This document shows positions 40,439-49,620 of a stretch of 64,000 nt of DNA, piece by piece. The notes under the pieces are model-generated. The model was not told the origin of the DNA. It saw nothing but the letters and a program-made list of their open reading frames with translations, and did no database searches. This stretch comes from Parathalassolituus penaei (GTDB lineage Bacteria > Pseudomonadota > Gammaproteobacteria > Pseudomonadales > Oceanobacteraceae), in assembly GCF_026626885.1 (NCBI RefSeq), contig NZ_JAPNOA010000056.1:124001-188000 (forward strand). Direction: 5' to 3'. The translations under genes were made by a program, and so were the position numbers. The number at the start of each line of letters is the position of its first letter. Positions within the stretch are counted from its first letter, which is position 1.

Positions 40439-41343
40439 AAAAACGCATTCTTGGGGCTGTCGTAACGGTGGTGGTGTTGGCCATCGCCTTGCCCGTGGTA
40501 ATTGACGGCTCGCGTCAGCAGCTGCCGATTGGTGACGACATGCCGCCTATGCCTCCTATGCCGGATTGGGCTGAGGTGGAAAACCAGCAGCGTATCCGTA
40601 TTGATCTCGACAAGCTGGCGCGTGGTGAGCCTCAGGGCGAACTGATGCCGCCAACGGACGAGGCGGTTGTGAATGCGCCCGATGCAGCCTCTGCTGCTGC
40701 CGCGGATGAAGTGGCGACCGCCGCGCAGCCGGAAGTGCCGATGGACGGCGGCGATGAGCTTGCCAGCCAGGCAGCACTGGCCCAGCAACAAATCCAGAAT
40801 GATGAGCTGGCGCGCCAGCAAGCCCAGGATCTGGCACTGAAACAGGCCGCTGCGCTCAAGCAGGAACAGGACCTTGCTCAGAAAAAAGCCCAGGAGCTGG
40901 CCCAGAAGCAGGCATTGGCATTAAAGCAGGAACAGGAACTGGCGCAGAAAAAAGCCGAGGAGCTGGCTCAGAAACAGGCTTTGGCACAGAAAGCCGCTGC
41001 TGAAATGGCCAAGCCGGCAGTCCCTCCTGCTCCGGTTGCACCGGCAGCGGCACCAACGGTCGCCAAAAACAGTGGTCAGCCGGGAGCGGTGGATGCCTCG
41101 GGTTTGCCCTATGCGTGGGTAATCCAGATTGGTGCGTTCTCGCAGCAGGCCAATGGTGATGCCGTGCGTGATCGTTTGCGACGTGACGGCTTCAAGGCGT
41201 ACAGCACTACCGAAAGTGACGGTCTGACCCGCGTTTACGCTGGTCCGGAAGTCAGTGAGGCCGAGGCCGAACGAGTGCGTGTGCGGCTGCAGCTGGCGCT
41301 GGATCGCAGTGATCTGCGTCTGAAACGGTATGTACCTCGCTAG
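40423..41343 (+). CDS. SPOR-domain inner-membrane protein (DedD-like)
   Basis: A cell-division-associated protein with a short cytoplasmic start, one membrane helix (about 8-26), a long periplasmic Ala/Gln/Lys-rich region (about 90-200, coiled-coil-like) and a C-terminal SPOR domain (about 225-306, beginning Y-A-W-V-I-Q-I-G-A-F-S) that binds denuded peptidoglycan at the septum. This is the layout of DedD. The linker includes a 22-residue direct repeat. It overlaps folC by 16 nt; the same folC-SPOR-cvpA order is seen in Pseudomonas. DedD identity is from position and build, so no symbol is assigned. Confidence 0.88.
   Translation: MDKHLKKRILGAVVTVVVLAIALPVVIDGSRQQLPIGDDMPPMPPMPDWAEVENQQRIRIDLDKLARGEPQGELMPPTDEAVVNAPDAASAAAADEVATAAQPEVPMDGGDELASQAALAQQQIQNDELARQQAQDLALKQAAALKQEQDLAQKKAQELAQKQALALKQEQELAQKKAEELAQKQALAQKAAAEMAKPAVPPAPVAPAAAPTVAKNSGQPGAVDASGLPYAWVIQIGAFSQQANGDAVRDRLRRDGFKAYSTTESDGLTRVYAGPEVSEAEAERVRVRLQLALDRSDLRLKRYVPR
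40855..40986 (+). repeat. 66-bp direct repeat in the SPOR-protein gene
   Basis: Two adjacent 66-bp copies (40855-40920 and 40921-40986) code for the 22-residue unit L-K-Q-E-Q-(D/E)-L-A-Q-K-K-A-(Q/E)-E-L-A-Q-K-Q-A-L-A. A partial relative precedes it and A-Q-K-A-A-A follows. Confidence 0.9.
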
Positions 41344-41430
41344 GGACACGACCACAAGACAGGCTCTGGTTGTCGAGCATGGCTTCAGCCCCTATACTTC
41401 GCGCTTTATCAAGCCGGGTAATGAATCACA

Positions 41431-41934
41431 ATGGCAGTTGTTGATTGGGTGATTGTCGGAGTTTTGGCAATTTCCTGTCTGATCAGTCTGAATCGCGGGT
41501 TCGTCCGGGAAGCCCTTTCTCTGGCTGTCTGGGTCGCCGCGTTTCTGCTGGCCCGTATGTACAGCGGCCATCTTGCCACCCTGTTGTCCGATCATATTGA
41601 GACCGGTTCGATTCGCTGGGTAGCTGCATTTGTGATTCTGTTTCTGGGCACCGTAGCAGTGGGTGCCATGGTCACGTATCTGATCGCCGAACTGATCCGG
41701 ATTACCGGATTGTCTGGCCCTGATCGGGTGTTGGGCATGGTATTTGGGCTGATTCGTGGCCTCGTTGTTCTGGTGGCAATTGTGTACGGCTTGCAGTACA
41801 CCGTGGTGCCACAGGACCCCTGGTGGAAAGTTTCTCTGATTATCCCTCATCTGGAAATGCTGGCGAACTGGGCTCGTGACACCTTGCCCGGCGCTACTGA
41901 CCAGGTGATGTCATCCCTCCCGACCGATTTCTGA
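41431..41934 (+). CDS. cvpA: CvpA family membrane protein
   Basis: A 167-residue inner-membrane protein with four hydrophobic helices, starting V-D-W-V-I-V-G-V-L-A-I-S and containing the S-L-x-R-G-F-V-R-E-A-L-S-L motif near residue 25 that is typical of CvpA. In E. coli it is needed for colicin V production and is linked to envelope stress tolerance. It lies directly upstream of purF (12 nt) as in many gammaproteobacteria. No PurR box was seen in the 87 nt upstream. Confidence 0.93.
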   Translation: MAVVDWVIVGVLAISCLISLNRGFVREALSLAVWVAAFLLARMYSGHLATLLSDHIETGSIRWVAAFVILFLGTVAVGAMVTYLIAELIRITGLSGPDRVLGMVFGLIRGLVVLVAIVYGLQYTVVPQDPWWKVSLIIPHLEMLANWARDTLPGATDQVMSSLPTDF

Positions 41935-41946
41935 GGTAATGCGCGC

Positions 41947-43467
41947 ATGTGCGGAATAGTGGGTATCGTTGCCAAAACCCATGTTAACCAGTCTATTTAT
42001 GATGCCCTCACCGTGCTCCAGCACCGTGGCCAGGATGCGGCCGGCATTGTAACCAGCGATCAGGGAAAGCTTTACCTGCGTAAGGACAATGGTCTGGTAC
42101 GTGACGTGTTCCGTACCCGTCACATGCAGCGTCTGATCGGCAATATGGGTATCGGCCACGTCCGTTACCCGACTGCCGGTAGCTCCAGCTCTGCGGAAGC
42201 CCAACCGTTTTACGTGAACTCTCCGTACGGTATTACGCTGGCACACAACGGTAACCTGACCAACACTGAAGAGCTGGCCCAGGACATCTACCGGGAAGAC
42301 CTGCGTCACATCAACACCACTTCTGATTCCGAAGTTCTGCTCAACATTTTTGCGCACGAACTGCAGGAACAGAAACAGCTGGTTCCAACTCCGGAAACCA
42401 TTTTCCACGCAGTGCGTCGTGTACACGAACGTATTCGTGGTGGTTACGCCGTGGTTTCCATGATCTGTGGTTACGGCATTGTGGCGTTCCGTGATCCGCA
42501 CGGTATTCGTCCGGCGGTATTTGGTCGTCGTGACAGCGCTCAGGGCCCAGAGTACATGGTGGCTTCCGAGTCTGTGGCTCTGGATGCACTGGGTTTCACC
42601 CTGATCCGTGACATCGCGCCAGGTGAAGCTATCGTGATCACCGAAGCCGGTGAACTCTTTACCCAGCAGTGCTGCGACAACACCGAACTGACCCCGTGTC
42701 TGTTCGAGCAGGTGTACTTCGCTCGTGCCGACTCCGTTATGGACGGTATCGCGGTGTACAAGGCGCGTCTGCGTATGGGTGAAAAGCTGGCCGAGAAAAT
42801 CATGCGTGAATGGCCAGATCACGACATCGACGTGGTGATTCCGATTCCGGATACCAGCCGTTCCTCCGCCCTGGAGCTCGCCAACTGTCTGGGCGTGAAA
42901 TACCGCGAAGGCTTCATGAAGAACCGTTACATCGGTCGTACCTTCATCATGCCGGGTCAAAACCAGCGCAAGAAGTCCGTGAAGCAGAAGCTGAATCCTC
43001 TGGATCTCGAATTCCGTGGCAAGAACGTACTGCTGGTGGACGACTCCATCGTACGTGGTACCACCTGTGAGCAGATCATCGAGATGGCTCGTGAGGCCGG
43101 TGCGCTGAAAGTGTATTTCGCTTCTGCTGCTCCTGCGGTTCGTTACCCGAACGTGTACGGTATCGATATGCCAGCCAAGGAAGAGTTTATCGCCCATGGC
43201 CGTAGCACCGACGAAATCGCCCAGGCGATTGGTGCCGACCGCCTGATTTATCAGGAGCTGGATGATCTGATTGCTGCCTGTCTGGAAGGCAGCAAGACTC
43301 AAGCGAACCGTTTTGAAGACTCAGTATTTACCGGTCGTTATGTGACTGGCGATATCAACGACGAATACTTCACCCGTTTGTCAGACCAGCGTGCGGATAG
43401 CAACAAAGGTGGTCGCAAGGTTGTCGAAAACGTTGCGATCGACCTGCACAACGAAGCTGAATCCTGA
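41947..43467 (+). CDS. purF: Amidophosphoribosyltransferase
   Basis: First committed step of purine synthesis: PRPP plus glutamine to phosphoribosylamine. The N-terminal glutaminase domain starts M-C-G-I-V-G-I-V, with Cys2 as the nucleophile after Met removal. The C-terminal phosphoribosyltransferase domain has the PRPP loop [13 protein letters not shown] near residue 365. At 506 aa it is the E. coli-like type without a propeptide. metZ follows after 20 nt. Confidence 0.98.
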   Translation: MCGIVGIVAKTHVNQSIYDALTVLQHRGQDAAGIVTSDQGKLYLRKDNGLVRDVFRTRHMQRLIGNMGIGHVRYPTAGSSSSAEAQPFYVNSPYGITLAHNGNLTNTEELAQDIYREDLRHINTTSDSEVLLNIFAHELQEQKQLVPTPETIFHAVRRVHERIRGGYAVVSMICGYGIVAFRDPHGIRPAVFGRRDSAQGPEYMVASESVALDALGFTLIRDIAPGEAIVITEAGELFTQQCCDNTELTPCLFEQVYFARADSVMDGIAVYKARLRMGEKLAEKIMREWPDHDIDVVIPIPDTSRSSALELANCLGVKYREGFMKNRYIGRTFIMPGQNQRKKSVKQKLNPLDLEFRGKNVLLVDDSIVRGTTCEQIIEMAREAGALKVYFASAAPAVRYPNVYGIDMPAKEEFIAHGRSTDEIAQAIGADRLIYQELDDLIAACLEGSKTQANRFEDSVFTGRYVTGDINDEYFTRLSDQRADSNKGGRKVVENVAIDLHNEAES

Positions 43468-43487
43468 TCGGGCAAGGGAGCCTCGAT

Positions 43488-44702
43488 ATGAACGAACTCG
43501 AACAACTGTTGGCACCGTATCAGTCTGACCTCGACGGTGCTGCTATCGAAACCCTGGCGGTGCGTGCTGGACAGTATCGCAGCCAGGAGAACGAACACTC
43601 GGAAGCCATTTTCCCGACCAGCAGTTACGTATTCCGTTCTGCGGCGGAGGCAGCTGCGCGCTTCAAAGGCGAAAGCCCGGGTAACGTGTACTCCCGTTAC
43701 ACCAACCCGACCGTACGCACTTTTGAAGAGCGTCTGGCGGCGATGGAAGGAGCCGAAGCCTGTGCCGCGACCTCGTCCGGTATGGCGGCGATTTACGCCG
43801 TTGCCATCGCCCACCTGAAAGCCGGTGATCATGTCATCTGCTCGCGCAGTGTGTTTGGCAGCACCATCGTGTTGTTCGAGAAGTTCCTGCGCAAGTTCGG
43901 CGTGGATATCAGTTACGCAGACCCGGTGAATGCCGACGACTGGCGTGCCAAGTCCAACGCCAACACTCGTCTGTTTTTCCTGGAATCGCCATCCAACCCG
44001 ATGCTGGAAGTCGCCGATATTGGCGCGCTGTCCGTGGTGTCGCGTGAAGTGGGTGCCATGCTGGTGGTGGATAACTGCTTCTGTACTCCGGTAATCCAGC
44101 GTCCGCTGGCACTGGGTGCGGATCTGGTGATCCACTCAGCCACCAAGTATATCGACGGCCAGGGCCGTTGCCTGGGTGGTGCGGTGGTCGGCCCAATGAG
44201 CCTGATCGACCCGATCATTGGTGTGCTGCGTTCTGCTGGCCCAACCATGAGCCCGTTTAACGCCTGGGTATTCACCAAGGGTCTGGAAACACTGGGTATT
44301 CGTATGAAAGCCCACAGCGAGAATGCTGCCCAGATGGCGGCCTGGCTGCTGGCGCATCCGAAAGTCACCAAGGTGAACTTCTGTGGTCTGGAATCTCACC
44401 CTCAATATGATCTGATTCAGCGTCAGCAAACACTGCCGGGCGGTGTGTTGTCGTTCGAAGTGGAAGGTGGTCGTGACGGTGCCTGGAAGGTGATTGATTC
44501 TACTCGTATGATTTCCATTACCGCTAACCTCGGTGATACCAAGTCCACCATTACGCATCCGGCAACCACCACTCATGGTCGTCTGTCCGAAGAAGAGCGT
44601 CTGGCGGCCGGTATCAGCCAGGGCCTGATCCGCCTGGCGGTGGGTCTGGAAAACGTGGTGGATATCCAGCGCGACCTGGCTCACGGCCTGGACGCACTCT
44701 GA
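43488..44702 (+). CDS. metZ: O-succinylhomoserine sulfhydrylase
   Basis: PLP enzyme of the Cys/Met metabolism family that makes homocysteine from O-succinylhomoserine and sulfide. The PLP-Lys is in H-S-A-T-K-Y-I-D-G-Q-G-R near residue 215, and S-S-G-M-A-A-I-Y near 98 binds the cofactor phosphate. The 404-residue length and the purF-metZ pairing are as in Pseudomonas, which uses this direct route. GGGAG is 8 nt before the ATG. The sulfide would come from the sulfite reductase at 56.2-57.9 kb. Confidence 0.93.
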   Translation: MNELEQLLAPYQSDLDGAAIETLAVRAGQYRSQENEHSEAIFPTSSYVFRSAAEAAARFKGESPGNVYSRYTNPTVRTFEERLAAMEGAEACAATSSGMAAIYAVAIAHLKAGDHVICSRSVFGSTIVLFEKFLRKFGVDISYADPVNADDWRAKSNANTRLFFLESPSNPMLEVADIGALSVVSREVGAMLVVDNCFCTPVIQRPLALGADLVIHSATKYIDGQGRCLGGAVVGPMSLIDPIIGVLRSAGPTMSPFNAWVFTKGLETLGIRMKAHSENAAQMAAWLLAHPKVTKVNFCGLESHPQYDLIQRQQTLPGGVLSFEVEGGRDGAWKVIDSTRMISITANLGDTKSTITHPATTTHGRLSEEERLAAGISQGLIRLAVGLENVVDIQRDLAHGLDAL

Positions 44703-44735
44703 TTCTGTTGGCGTCTCGGCGCGATCAGATTCGTT

Positions 44736-44759
44736 AAAAGGGGCTTCGGCCCCTTTTTT
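44736..44759 (+). terminator. Intrinsic terminator of metZ
   Basis: Stem AAAAGGGGC / GCCCCTTTT with a TTCG tetraloop and a run of six T, 34 nt after the stop. It ends the folC-SPOR-cvpA-purF-metZ unit. Confidence 0.93.
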
Positions 44760-44952
44760 ATTGAGTGTTGTTCGAGAATGATGATTTTATGAACAGGCGT
44801 TGCAATACCGTAACGCTGTATTCCCGCCATTAGCGGCACAATGCGTACCATTCCTGATATGGCCGGTGGGAGTGCTCTGGCAAAGCCTGTATTCTTGGTC
44901 AAAACTGACTTTTGTGCCGGAGTGTCCGGCTGGATCTGCCAAGGAGCATTGC

Positions 44953-45873
44953 ATGTCGGTGGCCATTGAACGGGCGCTTGAACAACTCAACCAGATTATT
45001 CTCGGCAAGGAAAACCAGCTCAAGCTGGCACTCAGCTGTTTGTTGGCGGGCGGCCACCTGCTGATCGAAGACCTTCCGGGCATGGGCAAAACCACCTTGT
45101 CGCATGCCCTCGCCAGTGTGTTGGGGTTGAGCTACAACCGTATCCAGTTCACCAGCGACCTCTTACCGGCGGATATTCTTGGCGTCAGTATTTTCGAAAA
45201 AGAACCGGGTACGGATCTTGGACGTTTTCGTTTTCATGCCGGACCGGTATTTACCCAGCTGTTGCTGGCTGACGAAATCAACCGTGCCACACCAAAATCC
45301 CAGAGTGCCTTACTGGAGGCAATGGAAGAACGTCAGGTCACGGTGGAAGGGGAGACCCGGCCGCTGCCGGAGCCATTCTTTGTGATTGCGACCCAGAACC
45401 CGGTCTCCCAGTCAGGCACGTTTACCTTGCCGGAAAGCCAGCTCGACCGTTTCCTGATGCGTATTACCCTCGGTTATCCCAATGAGCGTGCAGAACGTCT
45501 GTTGCTCGAAGGTAACGGTCGACGTCAACAAGCCGGGCAGTTGGCGGCACTGATCTCGCTGGAAGAATTACAACGTCTGCAACAGCAGGTGCGTGATATT
45601 CATGTGTCGTCGTCGGTTCTGGATTACCTGCAGCGCATTATTGCCTTTACGCGTTATCAGGCTGGTTATTTGTATGGTCTGTCTCCGCGTGGTGCGTTGG
45701 CCTTGCTGAACAGTGCCCGCGCCTGGGCGCTGGTTAATGGCCGCCAGCATGTGGTGCCGGAAGACTTGCAAGCGGTTTTGCCAGCGGTGATTGACCATCG
45801 TCTGGCCGACGCCGGTGGTGGTACACGTGCGGCGTCGGCGCTGGTGCTGGAAAAGGTAGCGGTGCTGGCCTGA
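44953..45873 (+). CDS. MoxR family AAA+ ATPase
   Basis: A chaperone-like AAA+ ATPase of 306 residues. The Walker A is L-P-G-M-G-K-T-T-L-S near residue 40; Walker B and the family stretch are L-L-A-D-E-I-N-R-A-T-P-K near 103. The ATG at 44953 has AAGGAG 6 nt upstream and is preferred over the frame opening at 44800. The next gene, a DUF58 protein, overlaps it by one base, and tgpA overlaps that one by four, so the three form one operon. MoxR/DUF58 pairs are known to assemble or activate partner proteins; here the partner would be the TgpA transglutaminase. Confidence 0.92.
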   Translation: MSVAIERALEQLNQIILGKENQLKLALSCLLAGGHLLIEDLPGMGKTTLSHALASVLGLSYNRIQFTSDLLPADILGVSIFEKEPGTDLGRFRFHAGPVFTQLLLADEINRATPKSQSALLEAMEERQVTVEGETRPLPEPFFVIATQNPVSQSGTFTLPESQLDRFLMRITLGYPNERAERLLLEGNGRRQQAGQLAALISLEELQRLQQQVRDIHVSSSVLDYLQRIIAFTRYQAGYLYGLSPRGALALLNSARAWALVNGRQHVVPEDLQAVLPAVIDHRLADAGGGTRAASALVLEKVAVLA

Positions 45874-46871
45874 TGACAGCGTCGCTTTCCTTGCGAGAAC
45901 GCCTGCGGGCGCTATGGCGCATACGAACGCGCCGTTGGCTCGATAAACGTATTCCGCGTCAGCGTGAAATTCGTTTGAGCCAGCGCTCGATCTTTATTCT
46001 GCCCAGTGCGGCTGGCTGGGTGTTTGGTTTGCTGTTGTTGCTGTTGTTGCTGACCGCTATCAACTATCAGAACAGTCTGATTTTTGCGATGACCTTCTGG
46101 CTGTTCGCCATGGGTGGGGTTGCCATGTACCTCACCTTCCGCAATCTGGCCGGGCTGTCGCTGGCCACCCACGAGGCCATGCCCTGCTTTGTCGGGGACA
46201 CCGCCAGTATTCCGCTGCGTATCAGTGCGGATGGTCGTTACAACCGTTACGGCATTCAACTGGGTTATCCCGCTAATCCGCAGCGTCAGACCGATGCTAT
46301 TGCTGGTGAAGTTGCCGATCTGCATATCCTGTTTGACTGCCAGCAGCGTGGGCGTTTGCAGCCCGGGCGTCTGCTGGTGGAGAGCCGTTTTCCGGCCGGG
46401 CTATTTTATACCTGGACTCATCTGGACCTTGATGTGGGCTCTCTGGTGTATCCGCATCCGGAAGAGGTGCCGCTGGTGTTATCCGCTGGTGGGGATGGTG
46501 ACAGCCTGCCGGGAGCCACCCTTGATGCCGCCGGTCAGCAGGACTTTCGCGGTCTGCGCCCGTATCAAGCCGGGGATTCGTTGCGTCAGATTGCCTGGAA
46601 ACAACTGGCTCGAGGCAAGGGGCTTGTTACCAAGGAATTCGATCGCGATGAAGGTGCCAGCTGTTGGCTCGAATGGAATAACGTCAGTGGTGACGTGGAA
46701 ACCCGCTTGTCGCGCCTGTGTGGCTGGGTACTGAGCTGTCACGAGCAGGGCTGGTTGTATGGCTTGCGGTTGCCCGGCGTTGAGATTCGCCCCGCCCATT
46801 CCGAGGGGCACCTGCAGCAATGCCTGGCGGTATTGGCATTGTTCCGCGCACCGGGAGAGGAAGATATATGA
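45873..46871 (+). CDS. DUF58 domain-containing membrane protein
   Basis: A 332-residue protein with two membrane helices near the N-terminus (about 45-90) and a cytoplasmic or periplasmic DUF58 domain. The DUF58 signature is R-G-L-R-P-Y-Q-A-G-D-S-L-R-Q-I-A-W-K near residue 230. Such proteins have a vWA-like fold and act with MoxR ATPases. The ATG overlaps the moxR stop (TGATG) and its own stop overlaps the tgpA start (ATGA), both signs of coupled translation. Confidence 0.9.
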   Translation: MTASLSLRERLRALWRIRTRRWLDKRIPRQREIRLSQRSIFILPSAAGWVFGLLLLLLLLTAINYQNSLIFAMTFWLFAMGGVAMYLTFRNLAGLSLATHEAMPCFVGDTASIPLRISADGRYNRYGIQLGYPANPQRQTDAIAGEVADLHILFDCQQRGRLQPGRLLVESRFPAGLFYTWTHLDLDVGSLVYPHPEEVPLVLSAGGDGDSLPGATLDAAGQQDFRGLRPYQAGDSLRQIAWKQLARGKGLVTKEFDRDEGASCWLEWNNVSGDVETRLSRLCGWVLSCHEQGWLYGLRLPGVEIRPAHSEGHLQQCLAVLALFRAPGEEDI

Positions 46872-48922
46872 ACCAGATTCCCCGTGTTGCATTGATTCTG
46901 TTACTGCTGCAAATGCTGGCGACGCTGGTGATCCATGTCAGTCACCTGCATTTCCCGTTCTGGCTGCTGGCTGCCCTGGCCATTTGCTGGCGCTGGTTAA
47001 TGCATCGTGGCCAGCTGCCGTATCCCGGCTGGCCGACCAAAACGATTGCGGTGGGCCTTGGGGCGGTGGCGGTGTTTTTCAGTTATTCCGGACAGTTTTC
47101 GCTGGAAAGTGCGGTAGCGTTTTTTGTGACGGCTGCGCTCCTGAAATTGCTGGAAATGAAGACGCGCCGTGACGCCTTTATTCTGGTGTATTTGCAGTTC
47201 TTTTTGCTGGCTACCGGGTTCCTGTTTGAGCAAGGGCCTCTCTGGGGGCTGTACGGCATTGCCGGTTTGTGGTTCGGCACCGTTGCCCTGATTTCCCTGC
47301 AACTGAATGTGGCGGGCAGCACCAGTGTGCGGGTTGCCATGCGTTATGCCAGTGCTCTTATGGTGCTGGCGTTGCCGGTGATGCTGGTGCTGTATCTGCT
47401 GTTTCCCCGAATGGGGCCGCTGTGGAGCATCCAGCTGCAAAGTGATCGCAGCTTTACCGGGCTGAGTGAAAGTATGACGCCGGGTGACATTGCCAACCTC
47501 AGTATTCGCGATGAAGTGGCCTTCCGGGCATCGTTCGAAGGCAATATGGTACCGGATCGCGAAAAGCTCTATTGGCGAGCACTGGTGCTCGATCAGTACG
47601 ACGGCCGCACCTGGAGTTACTCCCGCAGTTCAAGTTCGGTGCAGTGGTATCCGGACCCGGCACTGGGCAATGGAGCTGTGCTGGTGGCCAATCGTTACGA
47701 AGTGATTATGGAGCCTACCGGCGAGCGCTGGATGTATGCGTTGGATAATCCAGCGGCTGCTGAGCGTAGTTCGGGCATTACCAGCACCGGTCTGTTGATC
47801 AATCGCCAGGGTGTGTATCAGCGGATGCATTATCGTGGCGTTTCGCTATTCAAACCGCGGCAACAGTCGCTCACCGATGATGAGCGTCAGCTGAATTTGC
47901 GTTTGCCGCCGGACATGAACCCGCAAGCCCGCGCCATGGCGGCCGAGTTACGCCAGCAATACAGTGAGGCAGCGGGCTTCAGTCTGGCGCTGATGAATCA
48001 CTTCAATCAGCAGCCCTTCCATTACACCCTCAAGCCTCCCCGTTACGGACAGGACGAGATTGACCAGTTCCTGTTTGAAAGTCGTCGCGGATTCTGTGCC
48101 CATTACGCCGCCGCGTTTGTGTTTCTGGCACGGGCAGCGGGTTTTCCGGCGCGGATGGTCACTGGCTATCAAGGCGGCGAGTGGAACGAAACAGACCATT
48201 TCCTGACCGTAAAACAGTACGACGCCCACGCCTGGGCTGAGATCTGGCAAGACGGCCGTGGTTGGGTGCGGGTTGATCCAACCGCAGCGGTAGCTCCGAT
48301 GCGAGTGCAGTATGGTCTGGAAGACGCCCTGCGCGACGAAGAAGCCAGCCTGATCGAAGGTCAGACGGGTATCGGGCGGCGGATGAAGCAGATCGGTTGG
48401 CTTTACGACCTGCAAATGAAAGGCGAATCCATGAACTACCTGTGGAATCGCTGGGTGCTTTCATACGACCGCAGCTTGCAGGAAAGTCTGCTGGAGCAGG
48501 TTTTTGATCGTGGTGATTACCAAGCCATGCTGGCCTGGATGGGCGGGCTGGTGGTGGGGTTGTTCCTGTTTATGGGCAGCCTGTTGCTGATTCGCCGTCA
48601 GCGCAGCAATACCTTGCCCTGGATTCGGGAATGGCAACAACTGCAGCAGCAGGCGCGCCAGTGCGGAGTTGAGGTAGGCATCGGACAAACGCCGTCTGGC
48701 TGGTTGCAAAGCCTGGCGTTGGCCATGCCAGCACTGGCCGATGATTGCCGCCGCCTTGCGCATCTGATTGATCAGCTGGTCTATCAGAGTAACGAGGTTA
48801 ACCATGACGACCAGCGGCGTCTGCAGCGGCATATCCGCCAGCTGCGTCGACGTCTGAAATCAGTTCGTCGGCCAGCGACAGAAACAGCCGCTGCCCGCCA
48901 TATTCATGAAGGGGCCGTATGA
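46868..48922 (+). CDS. tgpA: Transglutaminase-like membrane protein TgpA
   Basis: A 684-residue inner-membrane protein with about six N-terminal helices (DUF3488, residues 1-190), a periplasmic transglutaminase-core domain and one more helix near 560 followed by a cytoplasmic tail (DUF4129). The catalytic triad is Cys410 in G-F-C-A-H-Y-A, His454 in Y-D-A-H-A-W-A-E and Asp470 in V-D-P-T-A. The P. aeruginosa relative PA2873 (TgpA) has a periplasmic transglutaminase domain and is needed for growth; its substrate is unclear. The start at 46868 overlaps DUF58 (ATGA). The last 63 nt overlap the convergent DUF6436 gene. Confidence 0.9.
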   Translation: MNQIPRVALILLLLQMLATLVIHVSHLHFPFWLLAALAICWRWLMHRGQLPYPGWPTKTIAVGLGAVAVFFSYSGQFSLESAVAFFVTAALLKLLEMKTRRDAFILVYLQFFLLATGFLFEQGPLWGLYGIAGLWFGTVALISLQLNVAGSTSVRVAMRYASALMVLALPVMLVLYLLFPRMGPLWSIQLQSDRSFTGLSESMTPGDIANLSIRDEVAFRASFEGNMVPDREKLYWRALVLDQYDGRTWSYSRSSSSVQWYPDPALGNGAVLVANRYEVIMEPTGERWMYALDNPAAAERSSGITSTGLLINRQGVYQRMHYRGVSLFKPRQQSLTDDERQLNLRLPPDMNPQARAMAAELRQQYSEAAGFSLALMNHFNQQPFHYTLKPPRYGQDEIDQFLFESRRGFCAHYAAAFVFLARAAGFPARMVTGYQGGEWNETDHFLTVKQYDAHAWAEIWQDGRGWVRVDPTAAVAPMRVQYGLEDALRDEEASLIEGQTGIGRRMKQIGWLYDLQMKGESMNYLWNRWVLSYDRSLQESLLEQVFDRGDYQAMLAWMGGLVVGLFLFMGSLLLIRRQRSNTLPWIREWQQLQQQARQCGVEVGIGQTPSGWLQSLALAMPALADDCRRLAHLIDQLVYQSNEVNHDDQRRLQRHIRQLRRRLKSVRRPATETAAARHIHEGAV

Positions 48923-49495
48923 TCCGGCCGCCATCTGGCGCACCATGTTGGGAAAAAAGTCTTCGTCAGAAATACTGCACAGCGCCCCAAAACCATATGC
49001 GCCGAAATAACCGAGAGTACCGTCGGCGCGCAGGAGCGCCAGTGACGGACTGGCAGGCAACCAGTGTTGATCGGGCGGCATCCGCATGATGCGCATACGA
49101 TCACCGTTCAGGCGTTTGAAATCGGCAATCTGTTCGTCGCTGGTATTGGTTGGTGCAACCACCAGGATGTCGAGTTGTTGGCTGGAAAACTGTTTGACCA
49201 GACTTTCAAAGTGCCGACTGCTGACCTGATTGCACAAACAATCGGGATTCCAGAAATGAATCAGGGTAACCGGGGTACGTTGTTCCGCCGCTGGTAACCA
49301 GCTGGCCAGCTCTGGGGCAAGTTGGGCAACCTGCAGAGTGGCAGGGTTGTGATCGGCTGGCAGAAACGGCTGGACAGAGCGGCTCTGAAACCACCAGAGC
49401 AGAATGGCAGTTGCAGTCAGCCATAAAATCACCACAATGCCGAGCACCAGATTGCGATGCTGCGGTTTGCTGTTGGTGGTTGGATTAGCGGCCAT
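48860..49495 (-). CDS. DUF6436 thioredoxin-like membrane-anchored protein
   Basis: A 211-residue protein with an N-terminal anchor helix (about 16-36) and a periplasmic thioredoxin-like domain. F-W-N-P-D-C-L-C-N near residue 82 is at the place of the thioredoxin C-x-x-C but has C-x-C (Cys86/Cys88). A second C-x-C (G-C-F-C near 204-206) is at the C-terminus. Proteins of this DUF6436 type are found in Pseudomonas; the function is unknown and thiol redox or metal handling is possible. Its 3' end overlaps tgpA by 63 nt in antisense, which leaves the second C-x-C inside the overlap. AGGA is before the ATG. It is divergent from the CnoX-like gene. Confidence 0.8.
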   Translation of the reverse strand: MAANPTTNSKPQHRNLVLGIVVILWLTATAILLWWFQSRSVQPFLPADHNPATLQVAQLAPELASWLPAAEQRTPVTLIHFWNPDCLCNQVSSRHFESLVKQFSSQQLDILVVAPTNTSDEQIADFKRLNGDRMRIMRMPPDQHWLPASPSLALLRADGTLGYFGAYGFGALCSISDEDFFPNMVRQMAAGSYGPFMNMAGSGCFCRWPTN

Positions 49496-49620
49496 AATGA
49501 TCCTGTATCGGGTTCACTGGTGGCGGAGCCAGCTCCGCGATTGGGGGCAGTATCCGCAGCCAGGCATCCGGATGCAACGATAACCTTGCCCGCCAGCGGG
49601 CCCGGATCAAGAGAATCAGC

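Noticed and set aside
49523-49538. GCGGAG / CTCCGC hairpin between DUF6436 and the CnoX-like gene
   Set aside because: Too short and without a T-run or placement that implies control; kept only as a note.
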